From the NCBI RefSeq assembly GCF_947501385.1, contig NZ_CANMVP010000002.1, forward strand, positions 186,001 through 250,000: a stretch of 64,000 bases of DNA, read 5' to 3'. The DNA is from an uncultured Polaribacter sp. GTDB lineage: Bacteria > Bacteroidota > Bacteroidia > Flavobacteriales > Flavobacteriaceae. The notes under the pieces were generated by a model. The model was not told the DNA's origin. It made no database searches and saw nothing but the letters and a program-made list of their open reading frames with translations. This document shows positions 16,962 through 25,107 of the stretch, piece by piece (position 1 is the first letter of the stretch; the number at the start of each line of letters is the position of its first letter). The translations under genes and the position numbers were made by a program.

Positions 16962-17135
16962 TTACTTTCCTTCAGCAGCTTTTCTTGCTTCTTTCTTTAA
17001 TTTCATATTTTCCCAAATGGTTCCACCAATCCAATAAGGTACCACAAAAGTTAGTAAGAATATCAACAGCCAAAAACCAGCTGTAAAAATAAACATGAAT
17101 AAAACTAAACCTGAAAATTGAGAGAAATCTAACAT
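16962..17135 (-). CDS. Small single-pass membrane protein (57 residues)
   Basis: ATG at 17133-17135 opens a 57-residue frame ending at TAA (complement of 16962-16964). A hydrophobic helix at about residues 10-36 (LVLFMFIFTAGFWLLIFLL, then TFVVPYWIGG) is followed by a basic, amphipathic tail (NMKLKKEARKAAEGK). It has its own candidate minus-7 box TATTTTTG (complement of 17163-17170) and a good terminator downstream, so it looks like a real one-gene unit. Function unknown. Confidence 0.78.
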   Translation of the reverse strand: MLDFSQFSGLVLFMFIFTAGFWLLIFLLTFVVPYWIGGTIWENMKLKKEARKAAEGK

Positions 17136-17259
17136 TTGTTTCTATTTGATTAATTAACTATGCAAAAATAAGACATATTTTTAAAAATTGCTATCAAAAA
17201 TTATTTTTTTTCAACAGTATTTAAAAAGGATTGTTTAGACCGTTTTCGCTTACTTTTTG

Positions 17260-17267
17260 TAAATTTG
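17260..17267 (+). promoter_or_regulatory. Minus-7 box of fumC
   Basis: TAAATTTG matches TAnnTTTG and ends 22 bases before the fumC ATG. A TTG at 17231 is farther upstream than usual (26-base spacing). Confidence 0.5.
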
Positions 17268-17289
17268 TTCAATCTAAATTCAACTTAAA

Positions 17290-18690
17290 ATGTCAACATA
17301 CAGAATAGAAAAAGATACCATGGGATCCGTAAATGTTCCTGCAGACAAATATTGGGGCGCACAAACAGAACGCTCAAGAAATAACTTTAAAATTGGCGCA
17401 CCAGGTTCAATGCCTTTAGAAATTGTTTATGGTTTTGCGTATTTAAAAAAAGCTGCAGCGTATACTAATTGTGAATTGGGCGTTTTAAAAGAAGAGAAAA
17501 AAGACTTAATTGCACAAGTGTGCGACGAAATTTTAGCAGGAAAATTAGATGACCAATTTCCATTGGTAATTTGGCAAACAGGTTCTGGAACACAATCTAA
17601 TATGAATGTAAATGAAGTAATTGCAAACAGAGCGCATGAAATTGCAGGAAATGTAATTGGTGAAGGTGAAAAAACCATTCAACCCAATGATGATGTTAAT
17701 AAGTCGCAATCTTCTAACGATACCTTTCCAACAGGAATGCATATTGCTGCCTATAAAAAAATTGTAGAAAATACCATTCCAGGAATTGAACAATTAAGAG
17801 ATACTTTAAAAGCAAAATCAGAAAGCTTTAAAGATGTTGTAAAAATAGGGCGTACACATTTAATGGATGCAACTCCCCTCACCTTAGGTCAGGAGTTTTC
17901 TGGTTATGTGGCGCAACTAAATTTTGGTTTAAAAGCAATAAAAAACACTTTAGAGCACTTAGGTCAATTAGCTTTAGGAGGTACTGCAGTGGGTACAGGA
18001 TTAAATACTCCGGCTGGTTACGATGTTTTAGTCGCAAAATACATTGCCCAATTTACAGAACTACCTTTTATTACTGCAGAAAATAAATTTGAAGCGCTAG
18101 CTGCTCATGATGCCTTAGTAGAAACACATGGCGCTTTAAAGCAAGTTGCCGTTTCTTTAAATAAAATTGCAAATGATATTCGTATGATGGCATCTGGACC
18201 AAGATCTGGAATTGGAGAAATTGTTATTCCTGCAAACGAACCAGGTTCATCAATTATGCCAGGAAAAGTGAATCCAACCCAAGCAGAAGCCCTTACGATG
18301 GTTTGTGCGCAAGTGATGGGAAATGATGTTGCTGTAACCGTTGGTGGAACTCAAGGCCATTATGAACTAAATGTTTTTAAACCAATGATGGCAGCAAACG
18401 TTTTACAATCTGCTCAGTTAATTGGAGATGCTTGTATTTCTTTTGATGAAAATTGTGCGGCAGGAATTGAACCAAATCACACAAGAATTACAGAGTTGGT
18501 AAATAATTCTTTAATGTTAGTTACTGCATTAAACACCAAAATTGGTTATTACAAAGCCGCAGAAATAGCAAACACCGCACACGCAAACGGAACCACTTTA
18601 AAAGTAGAAGCGGTACGTTTGGGATATGTAACGCCAGAACAATATGATGAATGGGTAAAACCTGAGGAAATGACTGTAGGGTTGAAATAA
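17290..18690 (+). CDS. fumC: Class II fumarate hydratase
   Basis: 466 residues; the cofactor-free fumarase of the citric acid cycle, reversibly hydrating fumarate to L-malate as a homotetramer. The superfamily signature G319[10 protein letters not shown]329 holds the catalytic serine loop. Other active-site segments are [13 protein letters not shown] (98-110), [12 protein letters not shown] (140-151) and [14 protein letters not shown] (187-200). The length and the full set of motifs separate it from aspartase and argininosuccinate lyase, although AspA is the closest alternative. Confidence 0.95.
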   Translation: MSTYRIEKDTMGSVNVPADKYWGAQTERSRNNFKIGAPGSMPLEIVYGFAYLKKAAAYTNCELGVLKEEKKDLIAQVCDEILAGKLDDQFPLVIWQTGSGTQSNMNVNEVIANRAHEIAGNVIGEGEKTIQPNDDVNKSQSSNDTFPTGMHIAAYKKIVENTIPGIEQLRDTLKAKSESFKDVVKIGRTHLMDATPLTLGQEFSGYVAQLNFGLKAIKNTLEHLGQLALGGTAVGTGLNTPAGYDVLVAKYIAQFTELPFITAENKFEALAAHDALVETHGALKQVAVSLNKIANDIRMMASGPRSGIGEIVIPANEPGSSIMPGKVNPTQAEALTMVCAQVMGNDVAVTVGGTQGHYELNVFKPMMAANVLQSAQLIGDACISFDENCAAGIEPNHTRITELVNNSLMLVTALNTKIGYYKAAEIANTAHANGTTLKVEAVRLGYVTPEQYDEWVKPEEMTVGLK

Positions 18691-18778
18691 GTTGACAGTA
18701 ATTCAGTTTTCAGTTGCAGTTTTTACTAAGGTCTACGCTGAATTTTGAATATTTAATTTTGAATTTTAAATACAAAGG

Positions 18779-19252
18779 ATGAGTAATCACGAAGAATTTA
18801 TGAATGAAGCGGTAAAAGCTGCTTTAAAAGGAATGAGTAAAAATGAAGGCGGTCCTTTTGGATGTATTGTTGTAAAAGACGGAGAAATTGTTGGAAGAGG
18901 AAATAACAAAGTTACTTCTACCAACGACCCAACCGCACACGCAGAAGTTACAGCCATTAGAGATGCTTGTAACAATTTAGGTTCTTTTCAATTAGATGGT
19001 TGTATCGTCTATACTTCTTGCGAACCTTGCCCGATGTGTTTGGGTGCAATCTATTGGGCAAGACCAGATAAAGTATATTATGGTAGCAATCAACAAGATG
19101 CTGCAGATATTGGTTTTGATGATGAATTTATTTATAAAGAAATTCCATTACCTTATGAAAAAAGAAGTATCCCTTTCGAACAAGTTGGAAGAAAAATTGC
19201 TTTAGAGCCTTTTCAAAAATGGACTAAAAAGCTAGACAAGACAGCCTATTAA
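18779..19252 (+). CDS. guaD: Guanine deaminase (cytidine deaminase fold)
   Basis: 157 residues. A zinc deaminase with H54-A-E56 (zinc ligand and proton-shuttling Glu) and C81-E-P-C84 (zinc ligands), in the context PTAHAEVTAIRDAC and TSCEPCPMCLGAIYWARP. From memory it is very close to Bacillus subtilis GuaD, including the C-terminal GFDDEFIYKEI, so it probably converts guanine to xanthine in purine salvage. The tRNA adenosine deaminase TadA is the alternative, but the long C-terminal swap segment argues for GuaD. Confidence 0.9.
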   Translation: MSNHEEFMNEAVKAALKGMSKNEGGPFGCIVVKDGEIVGRGNNKVTSTNDPTAHAEVTAIRDACNNLGSFQLDGCIVYTSCEPCPMCLGAIYWARPDKVYYGSNQQDAADIGFDDEFIYKEIPLPYEKRSIPFEQVGRKIALEPFQKWTKKLDKTAY

Positions 19253-19254
19253 AT

Positions 19255-19295
19255 AAAAAAATCCGAAGTTTGCAATAAAGCTTCGGATTTTTTAT
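19255..19295. terminator. Bidirectional terminator between guaD and the DinB-fold gene
   Basis: AAAAAATCCGAAG (19256-19268) pairs with CTTCGGATTTTTT (19281-19293) around a 12-base loop. It lies between two convergent genes, three bases after the guaD stop and just before the stop of the minus-strand gene. Confidence 0.85.
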
Positions 19296-19296
19296 T

Positions 19297-19806
19297 TTAC
19301 AAATACCTTTCTTTTATAATATTTAGATGATGCATTTGGTGGCCCGAAAATAAATACCCTAAAGCTCTTACAGACATTTTATTATTAGAAGCTATTCCTA
19401 CTCTTAACAATGCGTCGTCAGAAAAACTTTTATATAACTGTATCGTAGATTTTCTTAAAATGTTCATTTCATCTAGTAAGTCAAAGTAGTTTCTTTCATT
19501 TGCATTGTCATTTTGCACAAAGACGTCTTGATCAAAACCCGGTAACGGTGTTTGATCATTTCTTGCAAAACATAAGGCTCTGTAACAGAAAACTCTTTCT
19601 GTATCGATTGTGTGTTGTATCAATTCTTTTAAAGTCCATTTGCCCTGTTTGTAAGCAAAATTGTGCTTTTCATTAGGTAAAGTTCTTAATAAAGTATCAA
19701 AGTCTTTTTGTGAATCTAATAAATATGCTAACAAAGATTTTTCTTTATAAGGAACTAATTGAATATATTGTTCAAAATAAGGTGCATATTCAGTTTCTGA
19801 TAACAT
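19297..19806 (-). CDS. DinB-fold metal-dependent protein (YfiT/BstA-like)
   Basis: 169 residues of the DinB four-helix bundle. The three expected metal-binding histidine regions are present: WTLKELIQHTIDTERVF near 53-70 and GHQMHHLNII near 154-163. The segment RALCFARNDQTPLPGFDQD is characteristic of the YfiT branch. Family members are metal-dependent thiol or bacillithiol S-transferases and hydrolases; the substrate here is unknown. It starts six bases after the wzc-like stop and could be read on the same transcript. Confidence 0.85.
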   Translation of the reverse strand: MLSETEYAPYFEQYIQLVPYKEKSLLAYLLDSQKDFDTLLRTLPNEKHNFAYKQGKWTLKELIQHTIDTERVFCYRALCFARNDQTPLPGFDQDVFVQNDNANERNYFDLLDEMNILRKSTIQLYKSFSDDALLRVGIASNNKMSVRALGYLFSGHQMHHLNIIKERYL

Positions 19807-19812
19807 AAAATT

Positions 19813-22287
19813 TTATTTTTTAGGTTTGAACAGACCAAATAGTTTTCCAAAAAAACCAGTAGGTTCTTCATTTTCGTGATAGCCATAACCATATTTTCCA
19901 TAACCGTATCCGTAGCCATAGCCATAGCCGTAACCATAGCCATACCCATATTTATTCTTTATGGAAAAATCATTTAAAACATAACTAATATTCGTTACTT
20001 CTTTGTTTTTATATTTATCGTCAATCATTCTCATCATTCCTCGTTCTGTGTAATTTTGACGGACAACATAAATTACAGCATCAGAATATTTAAATAACTC
20101 TAAAGCATCAGAAACCAGACCAACAGGAGGTGTATCTACAATTATATAGTCATAATCTTGTTTTAGCTGTTTCATCATCTCATCGGTTGCGCTATTTAAT
20201 AACAGTTCTGAAGGATTTGGAGGAATAGGGCCTGATAAAATTAAGTCTAAATTCGGAATTTTTGTTTGTGTAATGACTTCCTTAAGCGTTTTCTGTTTTA
20301 TTAAATAATTTACAATTCCAACATTATTTGGCAAATCAAAATCATCATATATTTTTGGTTTTCTTAAATCTAGCCCTAATAAAACCGTTTTCTTACCACT
20401 TAAAGCAAATACCGTTGCCATATTTACAGAAACCATTGTTTTCCCTTCTCCACTAACAGAAGAAGTAAGTATTATTGTTTTAGATTCATTTTCATCTGCA
20501 TTTTTAAATAAAAATTGAATATTCGATCTTAATGCTCTAAAAGATTCTGCTACAGAAGATTTTGGTCTTTTAAAAACAGCTAAATTATTACTTCCGGGAT
20601 TTCTACCAACAACTCCTAAAACAGGTATTGTATAACTGTTCTGAATTTCTTCTACGGTATGAATTTTATTGTCTAATAATTCTCTTATTATGATGTAAAA
20701 AAGCGGAAATATAAAACCTAACATGATAGCCACTAAATAATTAAAACTTGGTATTGGATAGGTTGGGCCATTCCCTAAATCTTTAGCGGTGTCAATAATT
20801 TTAACGTCAGAAACATTTGCTGCAATTGCAGTACCTGCTTCATATCGTTTTTGTTTCAAATAATTATAATTGGATTCAGATAATTCATAATCTCTTTGAA
20901 AAGTTATTAAACCTTGCTCTTGTTTTGGAAGCTTTTTCTTTTTAGAATTGTAGATATTTAAACTTGAATTTAATTTTCTTAATCTATTGCTATTGACTCT
21001 TTGGAGTGAGGAGATATTTTCTAATAAATTATTTTTAATAATCTCTATTTCTCTAGAAATTTGAATAACATCAGGATGGTTATCTTTCACCATATTTCTC
21101 AAGCTTTCTCTAAAACTCGATTTGGCGACTAAATTATTTATAAGTTCTGTAATTTTAGCATCCTCAATTTGAAGCGATGCCGGGACAAGGTTATCTTTAT
21201 TATAACTATTATTAGAATTTAAGTAACTCCTTAGATTTCTTAAATAATCATTATAGCTTAATAGATCTTGTTTCTCTTTTTCTAAAGTAATGGTTTCACC
21301 AAATATTTCTGATCCTTGCGTAGATAAGTCAAAAATATTATTTGTTTCTCTGTAGTCACCTAACTCTTTTTCTAATCTTCTTAATCTTTTTTCTTCGGCA
21401 TTAAAAAGCGTGTCTATATAAGCTCTAGTTTTCACTGCATATTCTATTTTCTGAATTTGTTTTACAGAATCTAAAACTTTAACAGTCGCATTCAAATAAT
21501 CTTCAATCCTCTTTTTATTACCTCCTTGCTTTTGAAGTTTTAACATCGAAGCAGCATTTGTAATACTGTTTACACTAATATTTCTATTATTACTAACGGT
21601 ACCATCAAAACTAGAAAATTGAATGACATATTTTTCTCCAACAGTAAACGGACTAATTTGTTGTAATGAGAAATTTAAAAAAGGCGTTTGTATTGTGTCT
21701 CTTATATTGTATTCTTTGGAAAAACTTATCTCTCTTGAAGGCAAATTAACGATACTGTTGGTTTTGTAATTTATTAAAGAATTCATTCCTGAATCATCAA
21801 AATCAAACGAAATTTTAAAAGTTTCATCACCAGTAAATTCAATATCAATAAACCTATTATACAATTGTGGTTGGTTAACATTTAAATTTACGGTAAAGGG
21901 AGCATACCCATATTTATCTTCTTTTCTAAATCGTCCTTCTTGAAGATAATTAATATAAAAATTTAGTCTTTTAACGACTATTTCGTTATGAGATCTAGAC
22001 TTTAAAATTACTTTTACTGTTTCTAGCTCATCGCTTGATCCTCCCCAGTTAAAAGCGATGTTTGTACCCGTAGAAAATAAAGGGTTGTTTTCTTCTTTTA
22101 CAGAAATTATAGTTTCTAAACTATAGATTTTCTGTGTATAGCCATTCATAAATTTCGCAACAATCAGCGCAATAACAATGGTTATTAAAAATAATTTCCA
22201 GTAGGCTAAAACTTTAAAAACATATTCTTTAACATCTATATTACCAGATGTTGAAGAACCAGAAGAATTTAATTGATTGTTCATCAT
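19813..22287 (-). CDS. wzc: Polysaccharide co-polymerase and tyrosine autokinase (Wzc type)
   Basis: 824 residues. A Wzz-type N-terminal part has a first membrane helix at about 30-48, a long coiled-coil periplasmic region (about 260-490) and a second helix near 520-540. A cytoplasmic BY-kinase follows with Walker A GEGKT (about 612), Walker A' LLGLDLRKPK (about 635) and Walker B IIVDTPPVG (about 718). The kinase controls chain length and export of capsule or exopolysaccharide by cycles of tail phosphorylation. The tail is striking: nine Tyr-Gly dipeptides, a lysine, then YGYGY, twelve tyrosines in all. The gene follows the export lipoprotein by three bases. Confidence 0.93.
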   Translation of the reverse strand: MMNNQLNSSGSSTSGNIDVKEYVFKVLAYWKLFLITIVIALIVAKFMNGYTQKIYSLETIISVKEENNPLFSTGTNIAFNWGGSSDELETVKVILKSRSHNEIVVKRLNFYINYLQEGRFRKEDKYGYAPFTVNLNVNQPQLYNRFIDIEFTGDETFKISFDFDDSGMNSLINYKTNSIVNLPSREISFSKEYNIRDTIQTPFLNFSLQQISPFTVGEKYVIQFSSFDGTVSNNRNISVNSITNAASMLKLQKQGGNKKRIEDYLNATVKVLDSVKQIQKIEYAVKTRAYIDTLFNAEEKRLRRLEKELGDYRETNNIFDLSTQGSEIFGETITLEKEKQDLLSYNDYLRNLRSYLNSNNSYNKDNLVPASLQIEDAKITELINNLVAKSSFRESLRNMVKDNHPDVIQISREIEIIKNNLLENISSLQRVNSNRLRKLNSSLNIYNSKKKKLPKQEQGLITFQRDYELSESNYNYLKQKRYEAGTAIAANVSDVKIIDTAKDLGNGPTYPIPSFNYLVAIMLGFIFPLFYIIIRELLDNKIHTVEEIQNSYTIPVLGVVGRNPGSNNLAVFKRPKSSVAESFRALRSNIQFLFKNADENESKTIILTSSVSGEGKTMVSVNMATVFALSGKKTVLLGLDLRKPKIYDDFDLPNNVGIVNYLIKQKTLKEVITQTKIPNLDLILSGPIPPNPSELLLNSATDEMMKQLKQDYDYIIVDTPPVGLVSDALELFKYSDAVIYVVRQNYTERGMMRMIDDKYKNKEVTNISYVLNDFSIKNKYGYGYGYGYGYGYGYGYGKYGYGYHENEEPTGFFGKLFGLFKPKK
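19880..19952 (-). repeat. Hexanucleotide Gly-Tyr coding repeat in the kinase tail
   Basis: The 6-base unit TATGGC and close variants is repeated in frame and encodes (YG)9-K-YGYGY near the C-terminus of the tyrosine kinase. Because the unit is six bases, gains or losses keep the frame and would change the number of phosphorylatable tyrosines. Confidence 0.8.
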
Positions 22288-22290
22288 CTT

Positions 22291-23091
22291 TTATAAATTT
22301 CTTGCTAATATTATAGTAGATGTTACAAGTGATAAAACAGAAATAACAGTAGTTAAACTCTGCAAACCTGTAGTTCCTGTTCCCCAAGATTTTTGTTTTA
22401 AAGGAGGTATGTTAATTAAATCATTAGATTTTATATAAAATATTTCAGAATTTAAAGCATCAATATTTGTTAAGTCGATAATATGTTTTTCAGTACCATT
22501 AGTTGACTTTCTAATAATTTCTACTGCCTTTCTATTACCTACATCTGTAATATCACCAGAAATAGCAATTGCGTCTATAATGGAAACTCTATTTTGACTA
22601 ACAATTTTTACTCCAGAATTTGTGATCTCTCCAATAATTGTATATCTAATTCCTGAAAGTTTTACCGAAATAAATAAACTTTCATCTTCATTAATAAATT
22701 CTTCTTTAAGTTTATTTTCTATCTTTTCTCTTACTTCTAATTCAGTGTATCCTAAAACATTAATTTCTCCAAGAGTGGGAATTCTTATATTGCCATAATT
22801 ATCTATACTATAGTCAGAAAAATAAGCTTGGTTATTCTCAAAGTCTCCATTTTGATTTAATCTTGAATTATTCTCCAAATCATTTTTTTGAAAGACAGCG
22901 ACAATTTCTTTATTATTTGAAGTTATTCTTATATTTAAAATATCATCTATTTGCAATTTATAGGGGATATTATTGATCCTTTTGATCTCAGAATTTGAAA
23001 CCGGTTTGCCTTGTAAGTAAGTTACTTCTTTATTAGAAATGCAAGAACTTAGAAAAAGAATTAATAAAGCAAAGTATAAGTATATTTTCAT
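22291..23091 (-). CDS. wza: Polysaccharide export lipoprotein (Wza type)
   Basis: The likely start is ATG at 23091, giving 266 residues; a TTG 18 bases earlier would place six residues before a complete lipoprotein signal. The signal MKIYLYFALLILFLSSC has its lipid Cys at 17. A Poly_export domain follows (YKLQIDDILNIRI at about 44-56, then DNYGNIRIPTLGEINVLGYT) and a SLBB-like domain (YTIIGEITNSGVKIV). A C-terminal hydrophobic helix (about 242-262) may span the outer membrane. It forms the outer-membrane channel for the kinase encoded three bases downstream. Confidence 0.92.
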   Translation of the reverse strand: MKIYLYFALLILFLSSCISNKEVTYLQGKPVSNSEIKRINNIPYKLQIDDILNIRITSNNKEIVAVFQKNDLENNSRLNQNGDFENNQAYFSDYSIDNYGNIRIPTLGEINVLGYTELEVREKIENKLKEEFINEDESLFISVKLSGIRYTIIGEITNSGVKIVSQNRVSIIDAIAISGDITDVGNRKAVEIIRKSTNGTEKHIIDLTNIDALNSEIFYIKSNDLINIPPLKQKSWGTGTTGLQSLTTVISVLSLVTSTIILARNL

Positions 23092-23115
23092 TATAAATTT
23101 TAATAACAAGAATTA

Positions 23116-23123
23116 CAAATATA
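23116..23123 (-). promoter_or_regulatory. Minus-7 box of the wza-wzc operon
   Basis: On the minus strand TATATTTG fits TAnnTTTG and ends 24 bases before the corrected wza ATG, supporting that start. Confidence 0.55.
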
Positions 23124-23180
23124 CTTTTTATAAGTGTAAAGCTATAATTTTATTTTATTTTCGTTTTTCATTTACAAAGC

Positions 23181-23957
23181 ATGTTTTTTCAACAAATAGA
23201 ATACCTAAAATTTTTATTAAAATCTACAAATCAGCATGGAGTTCATTCCCCTTTTATTTTCAAATTCGTAACAGCTGGTTTGTATAAAAAGAAATCTAAA
23301 AAAGATTGGAACTCTTTTAGAAATATCAAAAATCAACTTTTAAAGAACAAAAAAACTATAGAAATCACCGATTTTGGGTCAGGATCTAAGGTCTTTAAAA
23401 ACAACAATCGTCAAATTTCTAAAATTGCAAAAATTGCAGGAATATCTAATAAAAAGGCAAAATTATTAATTAAAATTGTAAATTATTTTATACCAATTAC
23501 TATTTTAGAAATAGGAACTTCCTTAGGATTAGGAACTTCAGCGATGCATATCGGCCATCAAGATGCTAAAATAAGAACTTTAGAAGGTTGTGCAGAAACG
23601 AGTAAGATTGCGAAAGAGCTGTTTCAAAACAACCATTTTAAAAATATTGAATTGATTACTGGTAATTTTCAAAAAACACTCCCAGCAGCTATTCAAAATA
23701 AACAATTCGATTTGATTTATTTCGATGGCAACCACACTAAAAAAGCAACGCTGAGCTATTTTAAAACTTGTTTAACATCTATTCACAACAATTCCATCTT
23801 TATTTTTGATGATATTTATTGGAGCGAAGAAATGACGTCAGCTTGGAACGAAATTAAAAAGCATCCAAAAGTAAGGGTAACGGTAGATGTTTTTTATTTT
23901 GGAATTGTTTTTTTTAGAAAAGAACAAGAAAAAGAACATTTTAAAATTAGGGTTTAG
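23181..23957 (+). CDS. Class I SAM-dependent methyltransferase
   Basis: 258 residues. An N-terminal part of about 85 residues is followed by a Rossmann methyltransferase domain: motif I LEIGTSLGLGTSAM (about 112-125), acidic residue in LEGCAE, and DLIYFDGNHTK (about 175-186), with IFIFDDIYWS after it. This layout matches the Methyltransferase_24/O-methyltransferase-like group. The substrate is unknown. It is divergent from the polysaccharide-export operon with about 90 bases between them, so a surface-polysaccharide role is possible but unproven. Confidence 0.82.
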   Translation: MFFQQIEYLKFLLKSTNQHGVHSPFIFKFVTAGLYKKKSKKDWNSFRNIKNQLLKNKKTIEITDFGSGSKVFKNNNRQISKIAKIAGISNKKAKLLIKIVNYFIPITILEIGTSLGLGTSAMHIGHQDAKIRTLEGCAETSKIAKELFQNNHFKNIELITGNFQKTLPAAIQNKQFDLIYFDGNHTKKATLSYFKTCLTSIHNNSIFIFDDIYWSEEMTSAWNEIKKHPKVRVTVDVFYFGIVFFRKEQEKEHFKIRV

Positions 23958-23996
23958 TAACTTTGAATTTTAAACGCAAAACTTTGAATTCTTAGC

Positions 23997-24572
23997 ATGA
24001 AAATATATACAAAAACTGGTGATAATGGAACAACTGCTCTTTTTGGAGGAACAAGAGTAAAAAAATACAATGCCCGAATAGAAAGTTACGGAACTGTAGA
24101 TGAATTAAACTCTTACATCGGTTTAATAAAAGATCAAGAAATTTCTTCTTCAGTAAAAGAATCATTGCTAAAAATTCAAAATGAATTGTTTACGTTAGGC
24201 GCTATGTTAGCAACTCCGCCAGAAAAAGAAACTTTAAAAAGTGGAAAAGAACGTCTAAATATTCCGAAAATAGACGAGAATTCAATTCTTTTTTTAGAAA
24301 ATGAAATAGATCAAATGGATTTAGAACTTCCTCAAATGACTCATTTTATTCTTCCTGGTGGGCATCAAGCTGTGTCATTCTGTCACGTTGCAAGATGTGT
24401 TTGTAGACGAGCAGAAAGACTTTCTGTAGAATTAAATGACCAGGAAAACATAAATGAAGACATTCTAAAGTATTTAAACCGACTTTCTGACTATCTTTTT
24501 GTGTTGGCACGAAAGTTGTCTAAAGACTTAGAAATAGAGGAACTTAAATGGATTCCTGAAAAAAAATCATAA
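23997..24572 (+). CDS. Cob(I)alamin adenosyltransferase (PduO type)
   Basis: 191 residues. It transfers adenosine from ATP to reduced cobalamin, making adenosylcobalamin. The PduO-type signature is complete: TKTGDNGTTALFGGTRVKK at 5-23 (ATP-binding loop), DELNSYIG (36-43) and the helix VARCVCRRAERLSV near 132-145, followed by LNRLSDYLFVLARKL. The product is the chromophore that the B12-binding regulator at 3424-4317 would need, so the two genes may be functionally linked although 20 kb apart. No cobalamin riboswitch fits in the 40-base spacer before it. Confidence 0.93.
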   Translation: MKIYTKTGDNGTTALFGGTRVKKYNARIESYGTVDELNSYIGLIKDQEISSSVKESLLKIQNELFTLGAMLATPPEKETLKSGKERLNIPKIDENSILFLENEIDQMDLELPQMTHFILPGGHQAVSFCHVARCVCRRAERLSVELNDQENINEDILKYLNRLSDYLFVLARKLSKDLEIEELKWIPEKKS

Positions 24573-24687
24573 GTTCTTTTTTTTATCGATTAGAAGAAGT
24601 TGAAAATTTTATTGCAACATAAATCATTGATTTTAAGTAAATAATGAAATTTAAAATTTACTTCACAATAAATTTCTTAAAAAAGAC

Positions 24688-24717
24688 TTGCATAATTCAG
24701 CAAAAAAATTATTTTTG
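24688..24717 (+). promoter_or_regulatory. Consensus Bacteroidota promoter of the DUF2795 gene
   Basis: TTG at 24688-24690, a 19-base spacer, then TATTTTTG at 24710-24717 form a full minus-33/minus-7 promoter. The minus-7 box ends 21 bases before the ATG. Confidence 0.75.
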
Positions 24718-24738
24718 CACAAAATTAAACAATAAGAA

Positions 24739-24960
24739 ATGTATTGGACATTAGAATTAGCATCTTATTTAGCAGATGCGCCTTGGCCAGCAACCAAAGA
24801 TGAGTTAATAGATTACGCCATTAGAACTGGAGCTCCTTTAGAAGTAGTAGAAAACCTACAAGATATCGAAGATGAAGGTGATGCGTACGACTCAATTATA
24901 GAGATTTGGCCAGATTATCCAACCGAAGATGATTATCTTTGGAATGAGGATGAATACTAA
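24739..24960 (+). CDS. DUF2795 family small acidic protein
   Basis: 73 residues, strongly acidic (tail WPDYPTEDDYLWNEDEY). It matches the DUF2795 family: YLADAPWPATKDELIDYAIRTGAP, with helix-forming spacing VVENLQDIEDEGDAYDSI. The family is widespread and of unknown function; in flavobacteria a stand-alone copy next to secA is common as far as I recall. It has its own consensus promoter and a terminator, so it is probably expressed as a single gene. Confidence 0.88.
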   Translation: MYWTLELASYLADAPWPATKDELIDYAIRTGAPLEVVENLQDIEDEGDAYDSIIEIWPDYPTEDDYLWNEDEY

Positions 24961-24977
24961 ACATAACAATTAAATTT

Positions 24978-25010
24978 AAAAAGTCTCATCAGAGGCTTTT
25001 TTTTTGTTTT
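24978..25010 (+). terminator. Rho-independent terminator after the DUF2795 gene
   Basis: AAAAAGTCTC (24978-24987) pairs with GAGGCTTTTT (24992-25001) around a four-base loop, with one G-T pair, followed by a long T run. Confidence 0.85.
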
Positions 25011-25021
25011 TTTTTAGCCTA

Positions 25022-25090
25022 GAAAACACCCTTTTTTGGGTTTTTAAAAACCTGATAAACAACCAAATAATACAGCTTTTATTTTAGCTG
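25022..25090 (+). other. Stem-loops in the secA leader region
   Basis: CACCC-TTTTTT-GGG with a T run near 25026-25045, the perfect palindrome GGTTTTTAAAAACC at 25039-25052, and the hairpin CAGCT-N8-AGCTG at 25073-25090 follow each other just before secA. The first may be a second terminator; the last, 18 bases before the ATG, could affect secA translation. Confidence 0.4.
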
Positions 25091-25107
25091 ATAAAAACAT
25101 ATATATA

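Noticed and set aside
19880..19952. CRISPR-like or satellite array
   Set aside because: The repetition is a coding Gly-Tyr hexamer array inside the kinase gene, with no spacers.
23958..23996. Cobalamin riboswitch before the adenosyltransferase gene
   Set aside because: The spacer is only about 40 bases, far too short for the structure, and no B12-box sequence is seen.
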